Shown here piece by piece: positions 9,516 through 18,622 of a stretch of DNA of 48,485 nt. Under the pieces are notes generated by a model. The model was not told the origin of the DNA. It did no database searches and saw only the letters and a list, made by a program, of their open reading frames with translations. The translations under genes were made by a program, and so were the position numbers. The stretch lies in the NCBI GenBank assembly GCA_947632705.1, contig CANRQE010000014.1, positions 1 to 48,485 on the forward strand, read 5' to 3'. Position 1 is the first letter of the stretch. Each line of letters starts with the position of its first letter. This DNA comes from an uncultured Coprococcus sp. (GTDB lineage Bacteria > Bacillota > Clostridia > Lachnospirales > Lachnospiraceae).

Positions 9516-9605
9516 AGGTAAGCCGTTGTGTTTATAACGGCGTATTCCATAAGGGAATCGGAAAATTTACAATGAGTGTGTCATTTGATGACAGGAGGAA
9601 TGCAG

Positions 9606-10907
9606 ATGGTAAGAGCGGTTGTAGGTGCCAATTGGGGCGATGAGGGAAAAGGTAAGATTACGGATATGCTGGGTCAGGAGTCTGATATTATAGTGAGGTT
9701 CCAGGGCGGTGCGAATGCAGGACACACGATAGTCAATGACTATGGCAAATTTGCCCTTCATACATTGCCGTCCGGTGTATTCTATAACCACACTACCAGT
9801 ATTATCGGGAACGGAGTTGCCCTTAATATTCCTGTATTAATGGAAGAAATCAAGGAAATTACCGATAGAAATGTGCCGATGCCAAAGATTCTGGTGTCTG
9901 ACAGGGCACAGATGGTTATGCCGTATCATATTTTATTTGATGAATATGAAGAGGAAAGGCTTGCAGGCAGGTCTTTTGGATCAACCAAGTCAGGCATTGC
10001 ACCGTTTTATTCAGATAAATATGCAAAGATCGGATTTCAGGTCAATGAGCTGTTTGATGAAGCAGCCTTGAAGGAAAAAATTGAAAGGGTACTGGTGCAG
10101 AAAAACATATTGTTAGAGCATCTTTATCATAAGCCTCTGTTAGATTCGGATGAGATTTTTGCAACGCTGATGCAGTATAAAGAGATGGTGGAGCCGTATG
10201 TATGCGACGTTTCTGCATATTTATGGAGAGCCATAAAAGAGAATAAGAATATTTTGCTGGAAGGACAGCTTGGGTCGCTGAAAGATCCGGATCATGGCAT
10301 TTATCCGATGGTTACGTCTTCTTCTACCTTGGCGGCATATGGGGCCATTGGTGCCGGCATTCCGCCATATGAGATCACACAGATTATTACGGTATGCAAG
10401 GCGTATTCCAGTGCTGTGGGTGCAGGCGCCTTTGTGAGTGAAATACAGGATAAGGAAATTGCGGATGAGTTAAGACGCCGTGGCGGTGACGGAGGCGAAT
10501 ACGGAGCGACGACAGGCCGCCCGAGAAGAATGGGCTGGTTCGACTGTGTTGCTTCGAGATATGGCTGCCGGATTCAGGGCACAACGGATGTGGCGTTTAC
10601 GGTTTTGGATGTTCTGGGTTATCTGGATGAGATTCCGGTCTGTGTGGGATATGACATTGACGGAACCATAACAACAGAGTTCCCGACAACCGGGCTGTTA
10701 GAGAAGGCAAAACCGGTACTTGAGATGCTTCCGGGCTGGAAATGTGACATCCGGGGCATCAAAACTTATGAAGAGCTTCCTGAAAACTGCAGAAACTATG
10801 TGGAATTCGTAGAATCACAGATTGGTTTCCCGATTACCATGATTTCTAACGGTCCGGGCCGAAATGATATTATTTACAGGACTGTGGATACGATTCAGGT
10901 AAAATAA
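9606..10907 (+). CDS. purA: Adenylosuccinate synthetase PurA, divergent type
   Basis: Makes adenylosuccinate from IMP, aspartate and GTP. The start is ATG 9606, 7 bases after AGGAGG (9593-9598). An earlier GTG or the ATG at 9600 is less well placed. The GDEGKGK loop with D12 and the GHT histidine H40 are kept, as is TTGRPRRMGW for aspartate binding. Other motifs differ from the usual enzyme: GSTKSGIAPFYSDKY stands for the common GTTxxGIGPAYxDK, EGQLGSLKD for EGAQGxxLD, and SNGPGRND for the C-terminal VGPDR. At 433 residues it is full length. It is very probably active PurA, but of a distinct branch. Confidence 0.9.
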   Translation: MVRAVVGANWGDEGKGKITDMLGQESDIIVRFQGGANAGHTIVNDYGKFALHTLPSGVFYNHTTSIIGNGVALNIPVLMEEIKEITDRNVPMPKILVSDRAQMVMPYHILFDEYEEERLAGRSFGSTKSGIAPFYSDKYAKIGFQVNELFDEAALKEKIERVLVQKNILLEHLYHKPLLDSDEIFATLMQYKEMVEPYVCDVSAYLWRAIKENKNILLEGQLGSLKDPDHGIYPMVTSSSTLAAYGAIGAGIPPYEITQIITVCKAYSSAVGAGAFVSEIQDKEIADELRRRGGDGGEYGATTGRPRRMGWFDCVASRYGCRIQGTTDVAFTVLDVLGYLDEIPVCVGYDIDGTITTEFPTTGLLEKAKPVLEMLPGWKCDIRGIKTYEELPENCRNYVEFVESQIGFPITMISNGPGRNDIIYRTVDTIQVK

Positions 10908-10922
10908 GATCCTATATAAAAA

Positions 10923-10951
10923 AGCGGTGGAGCTTTCTCCATCGTTTTTTT
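10923..10951 (+). terminator. Terminator after purA
   Basis: Stem CGGTGGAG (10925-10932) and CTCCATCG (10937-10944), with one G-U pair, around a CTTT loop, followed by seven T. It ends the purA transcript 16 bases after the stop. Confidence 0.85.
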
Positions 10952-10994
10952 CTACACAGAGAAATGTGTACCGAGCAGAAAGGAAGAATAAGCT

Positions 10995-11474
10995 ATGGAA
11001 CAATATCTGGAGCATACGGTAAAAAAACGAAAGGCAACCCGGGTGTCATATCGGATTGTCGGTTTGATATTTATGATAGTTGGTGTATTGCTTCTGGTCT
11101 GGGGCCTGCTTGGTGGCGGACTCCGGATTGTCAGGGCGGCTATCGGACTCGGGGCTGTTTTTTATGGCTTTACATTGGTTAAGGCGTCGTTTCGGACTTC
11201 GGCGTTTGATTCGACTTATGTATTCGAGGAGGAACAGATCCGTATCCGGCAGGCAAAAAAAGATGTTCTGGTACCGTATTTTGAGGTTACAAATGTGAAT
11301 CTGGTGATTCCGGATCCGGATATGCCATATTATCTTTTGAAGCTGGACAGTAAAAGGGGAAGCTTTGTACTTCCTTTTATGGGAAACCGGGACAAATGTG
11401 ATGCCATTTACAAATGGATGTTAAAGAGGGTTGGAATTTATGAAGAGGAAGATACTGGAAATTCTGAAAGCTGA
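10995..11474 (+). CDS. YcxB-like small membrane protein
   Basis: A 159-residue protein whose function is not known. Two hydrophobic segments lie at about residues 20-40 and 45-62, joined by a short GGGLRIVRA loop. The C-terminal half is soluble and beta-rich, with VLVPYFEVTNVNLV and FVLPFMGNRDKCDAI, which resembles YcxB-like PH-fold proteins. It starts after AAGGAAG. Its 3' end overlaps birA by 35 bases in another frame, so the two are probably translated together, although no functional link to biotin is evident. Confidence 0.7.
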   Translation: MEQYLEHTVKKRKATRVSYRIVGLIFMIVGVLLLVWGLLGGGLRIVRAAIGLGAVFYGFTLVKASFRTSAFDSTYVFEEEQIRIRQAKKDVLVPYFEVTNVNLVIPDPDMPYYLLKLDSKRGSFVLPFMGNRDKCDAIYKWMLKRVGIYEEEDTGNSES

Positions 11475-12420
11475 AGCAGGATATATATCCGGTCAGGCTA
11501 TGAGTAAAAGACTCGGTATATCAAGAACTGCGGTCTGGAAGTATATGAACGGCCTGAAGGAGGAAGGATATGTGATAGATTCCGTTAATAAAAAAGGCTA
11601 CAAGCTTCTTCAGGAACCGGATCAGATCCGGGAGGAGGACATCCGGGCCTGTCTGCATACCTCCTGCTTTGGGAGACAGATTTTTTATTATAAAGAGACA
11701 GATTCCACGAATATCAGGGCAAAAGAAGCGGATCCCCGCACCGTCATGCATGGAGGACTGTTTATAGCGGATATGCAGACTGCAGGAAAAGGCAGACGCG
11801 GTCATACCTGGGGTTCTGCAAGGGGTATGAATATATACATGACGTATTGGTTAAAACCGGATATACCGATTGGCAGGGTATCTGCCCTGACTCTGGTGGC
11901 GGCGCTGGCAGTTGCAAACGCCTTACAGGAGATAGAAGGGATTGTTCCGGAGATTAAGTGGCCGAATGACGTGGTAGTAAACGGGAAGAAGATCTGCGGC
12001 ATTCTGACAGAGATGAGCTCAGAAGGGACGGATATTAATTATGTGGTTGTGGGAATCGGTGTCAACGTCAATATCGAAGAGTTTCCGGTGGATCTGAAGG
12101 CTAAAGCAACCTCTGTCCGGCTGGAGACAGGAAAAGACCATGCCCGTTTCGCCATAATAGGGAGTATTACGAATTTTTTTGAGGACTATTATATGCAGTT
12201 TGAGAAGGCGGGAGATATGGGCCCTCTGCTTGAAGCCTATAATGCGCTTCTGGTCAACCGGGACAGACGTGTGATTGTAATCGAAAAAAACAGCAGAAAG
12301 GAATACACGGCAATTGCCCTGGACCGCGATGGCAGCCTGCTTGTCAGAGATGATGCGGGTGCCGTACACAGCATTATATCGGGCGAGGTTTCTGTCCGCG
12401 GAGCGGACGGATATATATAA
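11440..12420 (+). CDS. birA: Biotin operon repressor / biotin-[acetyl-CoA-carboxylase] ligase BirA
   Basis: Bifunctional enzyme that attaches biotin to carboxylase carrier domains and can act as a DNA-binding repressor. Residues 1-60 form a winged helix-turn-helix (MSKRLGISRTAVWKYMNGLK). The ligase domain has the biotinyl-AMP loop GKGRRGHTW (residues 116-124), the KWPND motif at 173-177 and lysine in GKKICGIL, and a short SH3-like C-terminal domain. ATG 11440 sits 9 bases after AAGAGGG. A TTG three codons earlier is an alternative. It starts inside the end of the preceding gene. No biotin operator was recognised nearby. Confidence 0.94.
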   Translation: MKRKILEILKAEAGYISGQAMSKRLGISRTAVWKYMNGLKEEGYVIDSVNKKGYKLLQEPDQIREEDIRACLHTSCFGRQIFYYKETDSTNIRAKEADPRTVMHGGLFIADMQTAGKGRRGHTWGSARGMNIYMTYWLKPDIPIGRVSALTLVAALAVANALQEIEGIVPEIKWPNDVVVNGKKICGILTEMSSEGTDINYVVVGIGVNVNIEEFPVDLKAKATSVRLETGKDHARFAIIGSITNFFEDYYMQFEKAGDMGPLLEAYNALLVNRDRRVIVIEKNSRKEYTAIALDRDGSLLVRDDAGAVHSIISGEVSVRGADGYI

Positions 12421-12499
12421 AGAATATGAAGTATGGTCCGAAAAGAACCTTATATTGGAAGGGAAATGAGAAAAAGGGTAGCAATTGAAAAGGTTTTTA

Positions 12500-12508
12500 T
12501 GCTATCAT
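12500..12508 (+). promoter_or_regulatory. Extended -10 promoter of icd
   Basis: TGcTATCAT fits an extended -10 element. No good -35 exists at the right distance (TTGAAA at 12485 is 12 bases away). TCCGAAAAGAA at 12437-12447 and TCCGAAAAAGAA at 12517-12528 flank it, the second overlapping the likely start point, and could be a repeated operator. Confidence 0.45.
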
Positions 12509-12567
12509 AGGAATGTTCCGAAAAAGAATAACGTTCATAAAATTATAAAACAGACGGAGGACATGTT

Positions 12568-13779
12568 ATGGAAAAAATTCAGATGACAACACCACTTGTG
12601 GAAATGGACGGAGATGAGATGACCAGAATTCTCTGGCAGTTTATTAAGGATGAACTGATTTATCCATTTATAGATTTAAAGTCAGAGTATTATGATCTGG
12701 GGCTGGTACATAGAAATGAAACGGATGACCAGGTTACCTTTGATGCTGCGTATGCAACAAAAAAATACGGAGTTGCGGTCAAATGTGCTACAATTACTCC
12801 GAATGCGGCCAGAGTGACAGAATATAATCTGAAAGAGATGTGGAAGAGTCCGAACGGAACGATCAGGGCCATTCTTGACGGTACCGTATTCCGCGCACCG
12901 ATTGTTGTAAAAGGAATTGAGCCATGTGTGAAAAACTGGAAGAAGCCGATTACCATTGCCAGACATGCTTATGGAGATGTATATAAAAGTGTAGAGATTA
13001 AGGCTCCGGGTGCCGGTAAGGCGGAATTGGTTTTCACAGGAGAAGACGGACAGGTGATCAGGGAAACCATTCATCAGTTCGACGGACCGGGTGTGATTCA
13101 GGGACAGCATAACGTCAATCGGTCCATAGAAAGCTTTGCCAGAAGCTGTTTTAATTATGCGCTTGATACAAAGCAGACTCTCTGGTTTGCAACCAAGGAT
13201 ACGATTTCCAAAAAATATGATCATACCTTTAAGGATATTTTTCAGGAAATTTTTGATGCGGAATACAAAGAGAAATTTGATGAGGCAGGCATTGAGTATT
13301 TCTATACGCTGATTGACGATGCAGTTGCCCGTGTCATGAAATCAGAAGGAGGTTATATCTGGGCATGTAAAAATTATGACGGAGACGTCATGAGCGACAT
13401 GATATCTTCTGCCTTTGGTTCTCTTGCCATGATGACCTCGGTTCTGGTATCTCCGGATGGAAAATATGAGTATGAGGCGGCTCATGGTACGGTAATGAGA
13501 CATTATTATAAGCATCTTGCCGGAGAAGAGACCTCTACCAATTCCGTTGCTACCATTTTTGCGTGGTCAGGGGCTCTCAGAAAACGTGGAGAATTAGACG
13601 GAAATACCGCATTGATGGATTTTGCGGACAAATTGGAAAAAGCTACGATACAGACGATTGAAGCCGGAAAGATGACAAAGGATCTTGCGCTGATTACCAC
13701 ACTGAAAGACCCGGTAGTTTTAAACAGTGAAAATTTCATTCAGGCCATCCGGGAAACGCTTGAGGGCATGTTGGTATAG
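12568..13779 (+). CDS. icd: NADP-dependent isocitrate dehydrogenase, homodimeric eukaryote-type
   Basis: Oxidative decarboxylation of isocitrate to 2-oxoglutarate with NADP, which feeds glutamate synthesis. The opening [13 protein letters not shown] and the internal [23 protein letters not shown] and [15 protein letters not shown] are those of the type II (cytosolic/mitochondrial-like) enzymes, not the Escherichia coli type. The 403-residue length agrees. The start follows GGAGGAC. It stands alone between birA and gatC with its own promoter. In this lineage it probably supplies the 2-oxoglutarate used by GltBD further along. Confidence 0.93.
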   Translation: MEKIQMTTPLVEMDGDEMTRILWQFIKDELIYPFIDLKSEYYDLGLVHRNETDDQVTFDAAYATKKYGVAVKCATITPNAARVTEYNLKEMWKSPNGTIRAILDGTVFRAPIVVKGIEPCVKNWKKPITIARHAYGDVYKSVEIKAPGAGKAELVFTGEDGQVIRETIHQFDGPGVIQGQHNVNRSIESFARSCFNYALDTKQTLWFATKDTISKKYDHTFKDIFQEIFDAEYKEKFDEAGIEYFYTLIDDAVARVMKSEGGYIWACKNYDGDVMSDMISSAFGSLAMMTSVLVSPDGKYEYEAAHGTVMRHYYKHLAGEETSTNSVATIFAWSGALRKRGELDGNTALMDFADKLEKATIQTIEAGKMTKDLALITTLKDPVVLNSENFIQAIRETLEGMLV

Positions 13780-13792
13780 ATATCTTCCGATG

Positions 13793-13821
13793 TTGCAAAT
13801 CCGTTGCTTATATGCTAATAT
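13793..13821 (+). promoter_or_regulatory. Promoter of gatCAB
   Basis: TTGCAA (13793-13798), a 17-base spacer and TAATAT (13816-13821), preceded by TGC for an extended -10. It drives gatC, gatA and gatB; the start of gatC is 60 bases downstream. Confidence 0.7.
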
Positions 13822-13880
13822 TTAACCAGTTTTGTGGTACCATAATCATATGGGTGAAATAAAAAAACAGGAGATTCATT

Positions 13881-14168
13881 ATGACAATCACAGATGAAAC
13901 AATTGATTATGTAGGAATCCTGGCAAAGCTTGAGCTGTCTGAGGAAGAAAAACAGCAGGCTAAAAAGGATATGTCAGAAATGCTGGACTATGTCAGCAAA
14001 TTAAATGAATTGGATACGGAGCATGTAGAAGCAATGAGTCATGCATTTCCATATAACAATGTATTTCGTGAGGATGTAGTGACAAATCAGAATGACAGAG
14101 AGAATCTTTTGAAAAACGCACCGGAACAAAAAGACGGATGCTATAAGGTTCCGAAGACATTTGATTAG
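13881..14168 (+). CDS. gatC: Asp/Glu-tRNA amidotransferase subunit C
   Basis: Small subunit that wraps around and stabilises GatA in the GatCAB complex. The 95 residues show the family pattern: [17 protein letters not shown] at the start, then [13 protein letters not shown] and a C-terminal VPKTFD. AGGAG lies 8 bases before the ATG. It is the first gene of gatCAB; the stop sits in the ribosome site of gatA. Small size and order make the call firm. Confidence 0.94.
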   Translation: MTITDETIDYVGILAKLELSEEEKQQAKKDMSEMLDYVSKLNELDTEHVEAMSHAFPYNNVFREDVVTNQNDRENLLKNAPEQKDGCYKVPKTFD

Positions 14169-14183
14169 GAGGTGTAGTGATTC

Positions 14184-15656
14184 ATGGATCTGATGAGTTT
14201 GACTGCCGTAGAGCTTGGAAAGAAGATTCATGCAGGTGAGGTTTCAGTGAAGGAAGCTGTACAGGCCTGCCTTTCCCATATAGAAACATATGATAAGGAA
14301 TATAACTGTTTTGTCAGTGTGGATACGGAAAGAGCGTATCAGCAGGCAGAAGAAATACAGAAGAAAATGGATGCCGGGAAATTGACCGGTCCGCTTGCGG
14401 GCGTGCCGGTTGCAGTTAAGGATAATATGTGCATGGCGGGGTCTCTGACTACCTGTTCATCGAAAATATTATCCGGTTTCGTACCGACTTATACCTCGGA
14501 TGCAGTCTTAAAGCTGCAGGAAGCCGGGGCGGTTATTGTCGGAAAGACCAATATGGATGAGTTTGCTATGGGAAGCACCACAGAAACCTCTTATTATGGT
14601 GAGACAAAGAATCCGTGGGATACGACGAGGGTGCCGGGCGGTTCCTCAGGTGGTTCTGCGGCAGCAGTTGCGGCAGAAGAGGTTCCGTATGCACTCGGTT
14701 CGGACACCGGTGGGTCGATCAGACAGCCGGCCGCCTTTTGCGGTGTTACAGGCATAAAACCCACCTATGGACGGGTATCCAGATATGGTCTGATTGCATA
14801 TGGCTCATCTTTGGATCAGATTGGTCCGCTTGCAAAAGATGTGACGGATTGTGCTACGGTTTTAGAGATTATCTCGCAGTATGACCCGAAGGATTCAACC
14901 TCCGTTAACAGAAACGACAATCATTTCACGGAGGCGTTAACGGATAATGTAAAAGGAATGCATATCGGTCTGCCCAGAGATTATTTTACGGACGGATTAG
15001 AACCTGAGATCTGGGATGCCGTCTATCATGCCGCCAAAGTATTGGAGGAAAAGGGTGCGGTTATAGAGGAATTTGATCTTGGAATGGTTGAATATGCCAT
15101 ACCGGCTTATTATATTATTGCGTCAGCGGAAGCCAGTTCAAATCTGGAACGATTTGACGGGGTAAAATACGGTTATCGGACGAAAGAATACACGGACCTC
15201 CACAATATGTATAAAAAGAGCCGGTCAGAGGGCTTTGGGGCCGAGGTGAAGAGACGGATTATGCTGGGCTCCTTTGTTTTAAGCTCCGGCTATTATGATG
15301 CTTATTATGTGAAAGCCCTGAAGGTTAAGGCTATGATCAAACAGGCTTATGACAGGGCGTTTGAGAAATATGATGTAATACTCGGACCGGTTGCGCCGAC
15401 TACTGCCTTGAAGCTCGGCGAATCTCTGAGTGATCCGATTAAAATGTATCTGGGAGACGTGTACACGGTGCCTGTCAATCTGGCGGGTCTGCCGGGAATT
15501 TCTCTTCCGGGCGGATACGATCAGTCCGGTATGCCGATCGGAATTCAGTTTGTGGGGAATGCGTTTGAGGAAAAGAAAATTATACAGGCCGCATATGCAT
15601 TGGAACAGACCGGATCGTATCATAGACCCAAAAAGGTTGCAGAAAGGAGGCTGTAG
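14184..15656 (+). CDS. gatA: Asp/Glu-tRNA amidotransferase subunit A
   Basis: Glutaminase subunit that releases ammonia for conversion of Glu-tRNA(Gln), and where relevant Asp-tRNA(Asn), into Gln- or Asn-tRNA. The amidase-signature triad is K79 (VAVKDN), S154 (PGGSSGGS) and S178 (DTGGSIRQP). The 490-residue length is standard. AGGAGG is 11 bases upstream of the ATG. It runs into gatB with a 3-base gap. Presence of GatCAB implies that this organism uses the indirect route for at least Gln-tRNA. Confidence 0.96.
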   Translation: MDLMSLTAVELGKKIHAGEVSVKEAVQACLSHIETYDKEYNCFVSVDTERAYQQAEEIQKKMDAGKLTGPLAGVPVAVKDNMCMAGSLTTCSSKILSGFVPTYTSDAVLKLQEAGAVIVGKTNMDEFAMGSTTETSYYGETKNPWDTTRVPGGSSGGSAAAVAAEEVPYALGSDTGGSIRQPAAFCGVTGIKPTYGRVSRYGLIAYGSSLDQIGPLAKDVTDCATVLEIISQYDPKDSTSVNRNDNHFTEALTDNVKGMHIGLPRDYFTDGLEPEIWDAVYHAAKVLEEKGAVIEEFDLGMVEYAIPAYYIIASAEASSNLERFDGVKYGYRTKEYTDLHNMYKKSRSEGFGAEVKRRIMLGSFVLSSGYYDAYYVKALKVKAMIKQAYDRAFEKYDVILGPVAPTTALKLGESLSDPIKMYLGDVYTVPVNLAGLPGISLPGGYDQSGMPIGIQFVGNAFEEKKIIQAAYALEQTGSYHRPKKVAERRL

Positions 15657-15659
15657 GGT

Positions 15660-17090
15660 ATGAGTAAAACATATGAAACAGTCATAGGACTGGAAGTGCA
15701 TGTAGAGCTTGCAACAAAAACTAAGATCTTCTGCGGATGCAGCACGGAATTCGGTGGTGAGCCGAATACGCATACCTGTCCTGTATGTACCGGAATGCCG
15801 GGAAGCCTTCCTGTATTGAATAAAGCGGTTGTAGAAAAAGCGGTGGCAGTGGGACTTGCGACCAATTGCACAATTACGCAGAATTGTAAATTTGACAGAA
15901 AAAATTATTTTTATCCTGATAATCCTCAAAACTATCAGATCTCTCAGCTGTATTATCCAATCTGTCGGGACGGAAAGGTAGAGATTGAGACAGACGGAAA
16001 AAAGAAATTTGTCAGGATTCATGAGATACACATGGAGGAGGATGCAGGTAAGCTGGTACATGATCCGTATACCGACAGCTCTCTTGTGGATTTCAATCGT
16101 TCCGGAGTACCGTTGATTGAAATTGTTTCCGAGCCGGATATGCGTTCGGCAGAGGAAGTGATCGCTTATTTAGAGAAGCTGCGCCTGATCATCCAGTATC
16201 TTGGAACTTCGGATTGTAAGCTGAATGAAGGCTCCATGCGTGCGGACGTCAATCTGTCTGTGCGGGAGGCAGGTACGGAGGAATTTGGTACCAGAACGGA
16301 GACGAAAAATCTGAATTCCTTTAAAGCCATTGCAAGAGCTATTGAGCATGAGAGAGAAAGGCAGATTGATCTGCTGGAGTCAGGCGAGCCGGTTATTCAG
16401 GAAACCAGAAGATGGGATGATAATCAGGAATATTCTTATGCAATGCGTTCCAAAGAGGATGCGCAGGATTATCGCTATTTTCCGGATCCGGATCTTGTTC
16501 CGGTTCATATTACGGATGAATGGCTTGAGGAAATCCGGAATGCACAGCCGGAATTCAGGGACGAAAAAAAACTCAGATATAAAGAGGAATATCAGATACC
16601 GGATTATGATATCGATATTTTGACGAATTCCAAGAAACTGGCAGATTTATTTGAAGCAACGATTGCACTGGGGGCGCAGCCGAAGAAGGTATCCAATTGG
16701 CTGATGGTGGAGACCATGCGGCTGATGAAGGAGCATTCCATGGATCCGGAGGATCTGACTTTTTCCGCAAAAAACCTTGCAGGGCTGATCCGACTGACAG
16801 ATGATAAGGTGATCAACAGCAGTGTGGCAAAAGAGGTGTTTGAAAAAATATTTACAGATGACATTGACCCTGAGGCGTATGTGAAAGAACATGGGCTTGC
16901 AACTGTGAATGACGAGGATACACTGAAGAAGGTCGTTGAAGAAGTGATTGCAAAGAATCCAAAGGCGGCGGATGATGTCAGAAGCGGAAAAGATAAGGCA
17001 ATTGGCGCGCTGGTCGGACAGACCATGAAGGCAATGCATGGAAAAGCAGATCCGTCTGCCGTCAACCAGATGATCAGAAAGCTGTTGTAA
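15660..17090 (+). CDS. gatB: Asp/Glu-tRNA amidotransferase subunit B
   Basis: Kinase and transamidation subunit that phosphorylates tRNA-bound Glu or Asp and adds ammonia delivered from GatA. The N-terminal YETVIGLEVHVEL is the family signature. The zinc site is C25, C27, C40 and C43. The C-terminal third is the tRNA-binding helical/YqeY-like region ending in GQTMKAMHGKADPSAVNQ. The 476-residue length is normal. The ribosome site AAAGGAGG lies within the end of gatA. Confidence 0.96.
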   Translation: MSKTYETVIGLEVHVELATKTKIFCGCSTEFGGEPNTHTCPVCTGMPGSLPVLNKAVVEKAVAVGLATNCTITQNCKFDRKNYFYPDNPQNYQISQLYYPICRDGKVEIETDGKKKFVRIHEIHMEEDAGKLVHDPYTDSSLVDFNRSGVPLIEIVSEPDMRSAEEVIAYLEKLRLIIQYLGTSDCKLNEGSMRADVNLSVREAGTEEFGTRTETKNLNSFKAIARAIEHERERQIDLLESGEPVIQETRRWDDNQEYSYAMRSKEDAQDYRYFPDPDLVPVHITDEWLEEIRNAQPEFRDEKKLRYKEEYQIPDYDIDILTNSKKLADLFEATIALGAQPKKVSNWLMVETMRLMKEHSMDPEDLTFSAKNLAGLIRLTDDKVINSSVAKEVFEKIFTDDIDPEAYVKEHGLATVNDEDTLKKVVEEVIAKNPKAADDVRSGKDKAIGALVGQTMKAMHGKADPSAVNQMIRKLL

Positions 17091-17137
17091 GAACAGCCCG
17101 GAAATGAAGAAAAACCGATGAAAAAAGGAAACAGAGT

Positions 17138-18595
17138 ATGGAAGAAAACAGACCGGTAAAAAAAAGAGATACTTATAAAAGGCTGATTACTTTTTCGGAA
17201 GGAATTGTTTTGCTGGCCGTAGAAGTATATATGTTTGGGATTGTATGGTATCGGTATTATTCTGATTTTATTGATATCCCGTTTTGGCGCAGAGGTAACT
17301 GGGCGGTTATTGGTATGTACGGACTGATTGTCTTTTTGTTTACCAAATTGTATGGAGGCTACAGGGTTGGATTCTTACGGATTATAGACGTTCTTTATTC
17401 CCAGATATTATCCCTTCTCTGTGCCAATGTAGTTGCATATGTACAGCTGTGTATTATCTGCAGAGATTATGTCAGACCCCTGATGCTGATTTATCTGACA
17501 ATTGTAGAGATTATTGTGATTCTGGTATGGGTATTTGTCTGCCGTTTCCTGTATTCGATTTTTTATCCGCCAAGACAGCTGCTGCTGGTATATGGATATA
17601 AGACTCCGGTAGAATTTATTGATAAGATCAATGCACGAAAAGACAAATACAGGATTGCGGACAGAGTTCATGTCAGTGAGGGTGAAAAGGTTCTCAAAGA
17701 AAAAATTCTGCAGTCCGAAGGCGTGATCATATGTGAAACGAAAGCATATATCAGAAACGAACTGGTAAAGTTCTGCTTTGAACATTCCATCCGGTCTTAT
17801 GTTGTACCGAAGCTGTCAGACATCATTATTTTAGGCGCCGAGCCGATTCATTTATTTGATACGCCGCTGTTGTTGTCAAGAAACCAGGGACTGACAGGAG
17901 AAGATATGATCGGAAAACGGTTGATGGACATTATATGCGCATTGATTCTGCTTATTTTAGCGTCTCCGTTTATGCTGATCATCGCTGTCGCAATCAAGCT
18001 GTATGACGGAGGTCCTGTCTTTTACAAACAGAAGCGGCTTACGCTGAACCGAAAGGAGTTTATGATCCTGAAGTTCCGAAGCATGCGGATGGATTCAGAA
18101 GAACAGGGAGCGCAGCTTGCAAAGAAACATGATGACCGTATTACACCGGTCGGACGGGTAATCCGAAAACTGCATCTGGATGAGCTTCCGCAGTTATTTA
18201 ATATCTTAAAAGGAGATATGTCCATGGTAGGGCCGAGACCGGAACGCCCTGAGATAGCGGAGCTGTATGAGAAGGAGTTTCCGGAATTTTCCTACAGGCT
18301 TAAAATGAAAGCAGGTCTGACGGGATATGCGCAGGTGTATGGGAAATACAATACGACACCGCGCGATAAGGTAAAGCTGGATCTTACTTACTATGAGCAT
18401 TATTCAATCTGGCTGGATATTAAGCTGATTTTGTTAACCTTCAAAATATTGTTCCAGAAGGAAAATACAGAGGGAATCGAATCCAATCAGACCACGGCCA
18501 TTCGTGTTGAAAAAGGAAAACGGACGGAACCGGTTAAAACGGTACTGCCGGAGAAACCGGTTGATTATGATGAGTCAGAGGATGCATTTTATTAA
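17138..18595 (+). CDS. WbaP-like polyprenyl glycosylphosphotransferase
   Basis: Membrane enzyme that puts the first sugar phosphate onto undecaprenyl phosphate for a surface polysaccharide. Four hydrophobic helices fill residues 15-150. A Rossmann-like middle domain runs to about 240. The bacterial sugar-transferase domain begins at about 260 with KRLMDIICALILL and carries PVFYKQKRL, LKFRSMRMD, LPQLFNILKGDMSMVGPRPE and GLTGYAQVYG. The 485 residues fit the long five-helix class. The last 45 or so residues are a charged tail. The sugar is not predictable. It starts an envelope gene group after gatB. Confidence 0.9.
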   Translation: MEENRPVKKRDTYKRLITFSEGIVLLAVEVYMFGIVWYRYYSDFIDIPFWRRGNWAVIGMYGLIVFLFTKLYGGYRVGFLRIIDVLYSQILSLLCANVVAYVQLCIICRDYVRPLMLIYLTIVEIIVILVWVFVCRFLYSIFYPPRQLLLVYGYKTPVEFIDKINARKDKYRIADRVHVSEGEKVLKEKILQSEGVIICETKAYIRNELVKFCFEHSIRSYVVPKLSDIIILGAEPIHLFDTPLLLSRNQGLTGEDMIGKRLMDIICALILLILASPFMLIIAVAIKLYDGGPVFYKQKRLTLNRKEFMILKFRSMRMDSEEQGAQLAKKHDDRITPVGRVIRKLHLDELPQLFNILKGDMSMVGPRPERPEIAELYEKEFPEFSYRLKMKAGLTGYAQVYGKYNTTPRDKVKLDLTYYEHYSIWLDIKLILLTFKILFQKENTEGIESNQTTAIRVEKGKRTEPVKTVLPEKPVDYDESEDAFY

Positions 18596-18622
18596 CAGAG
18601 TGTCTGCACATGGAGAAAATTT

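Noticed and set aside
12485..12508. TTGAAA and TATCAT as a normal promoter for icd
   Set aside because: The spacer is only 12 bases; the extended -10 alone is the better reading.
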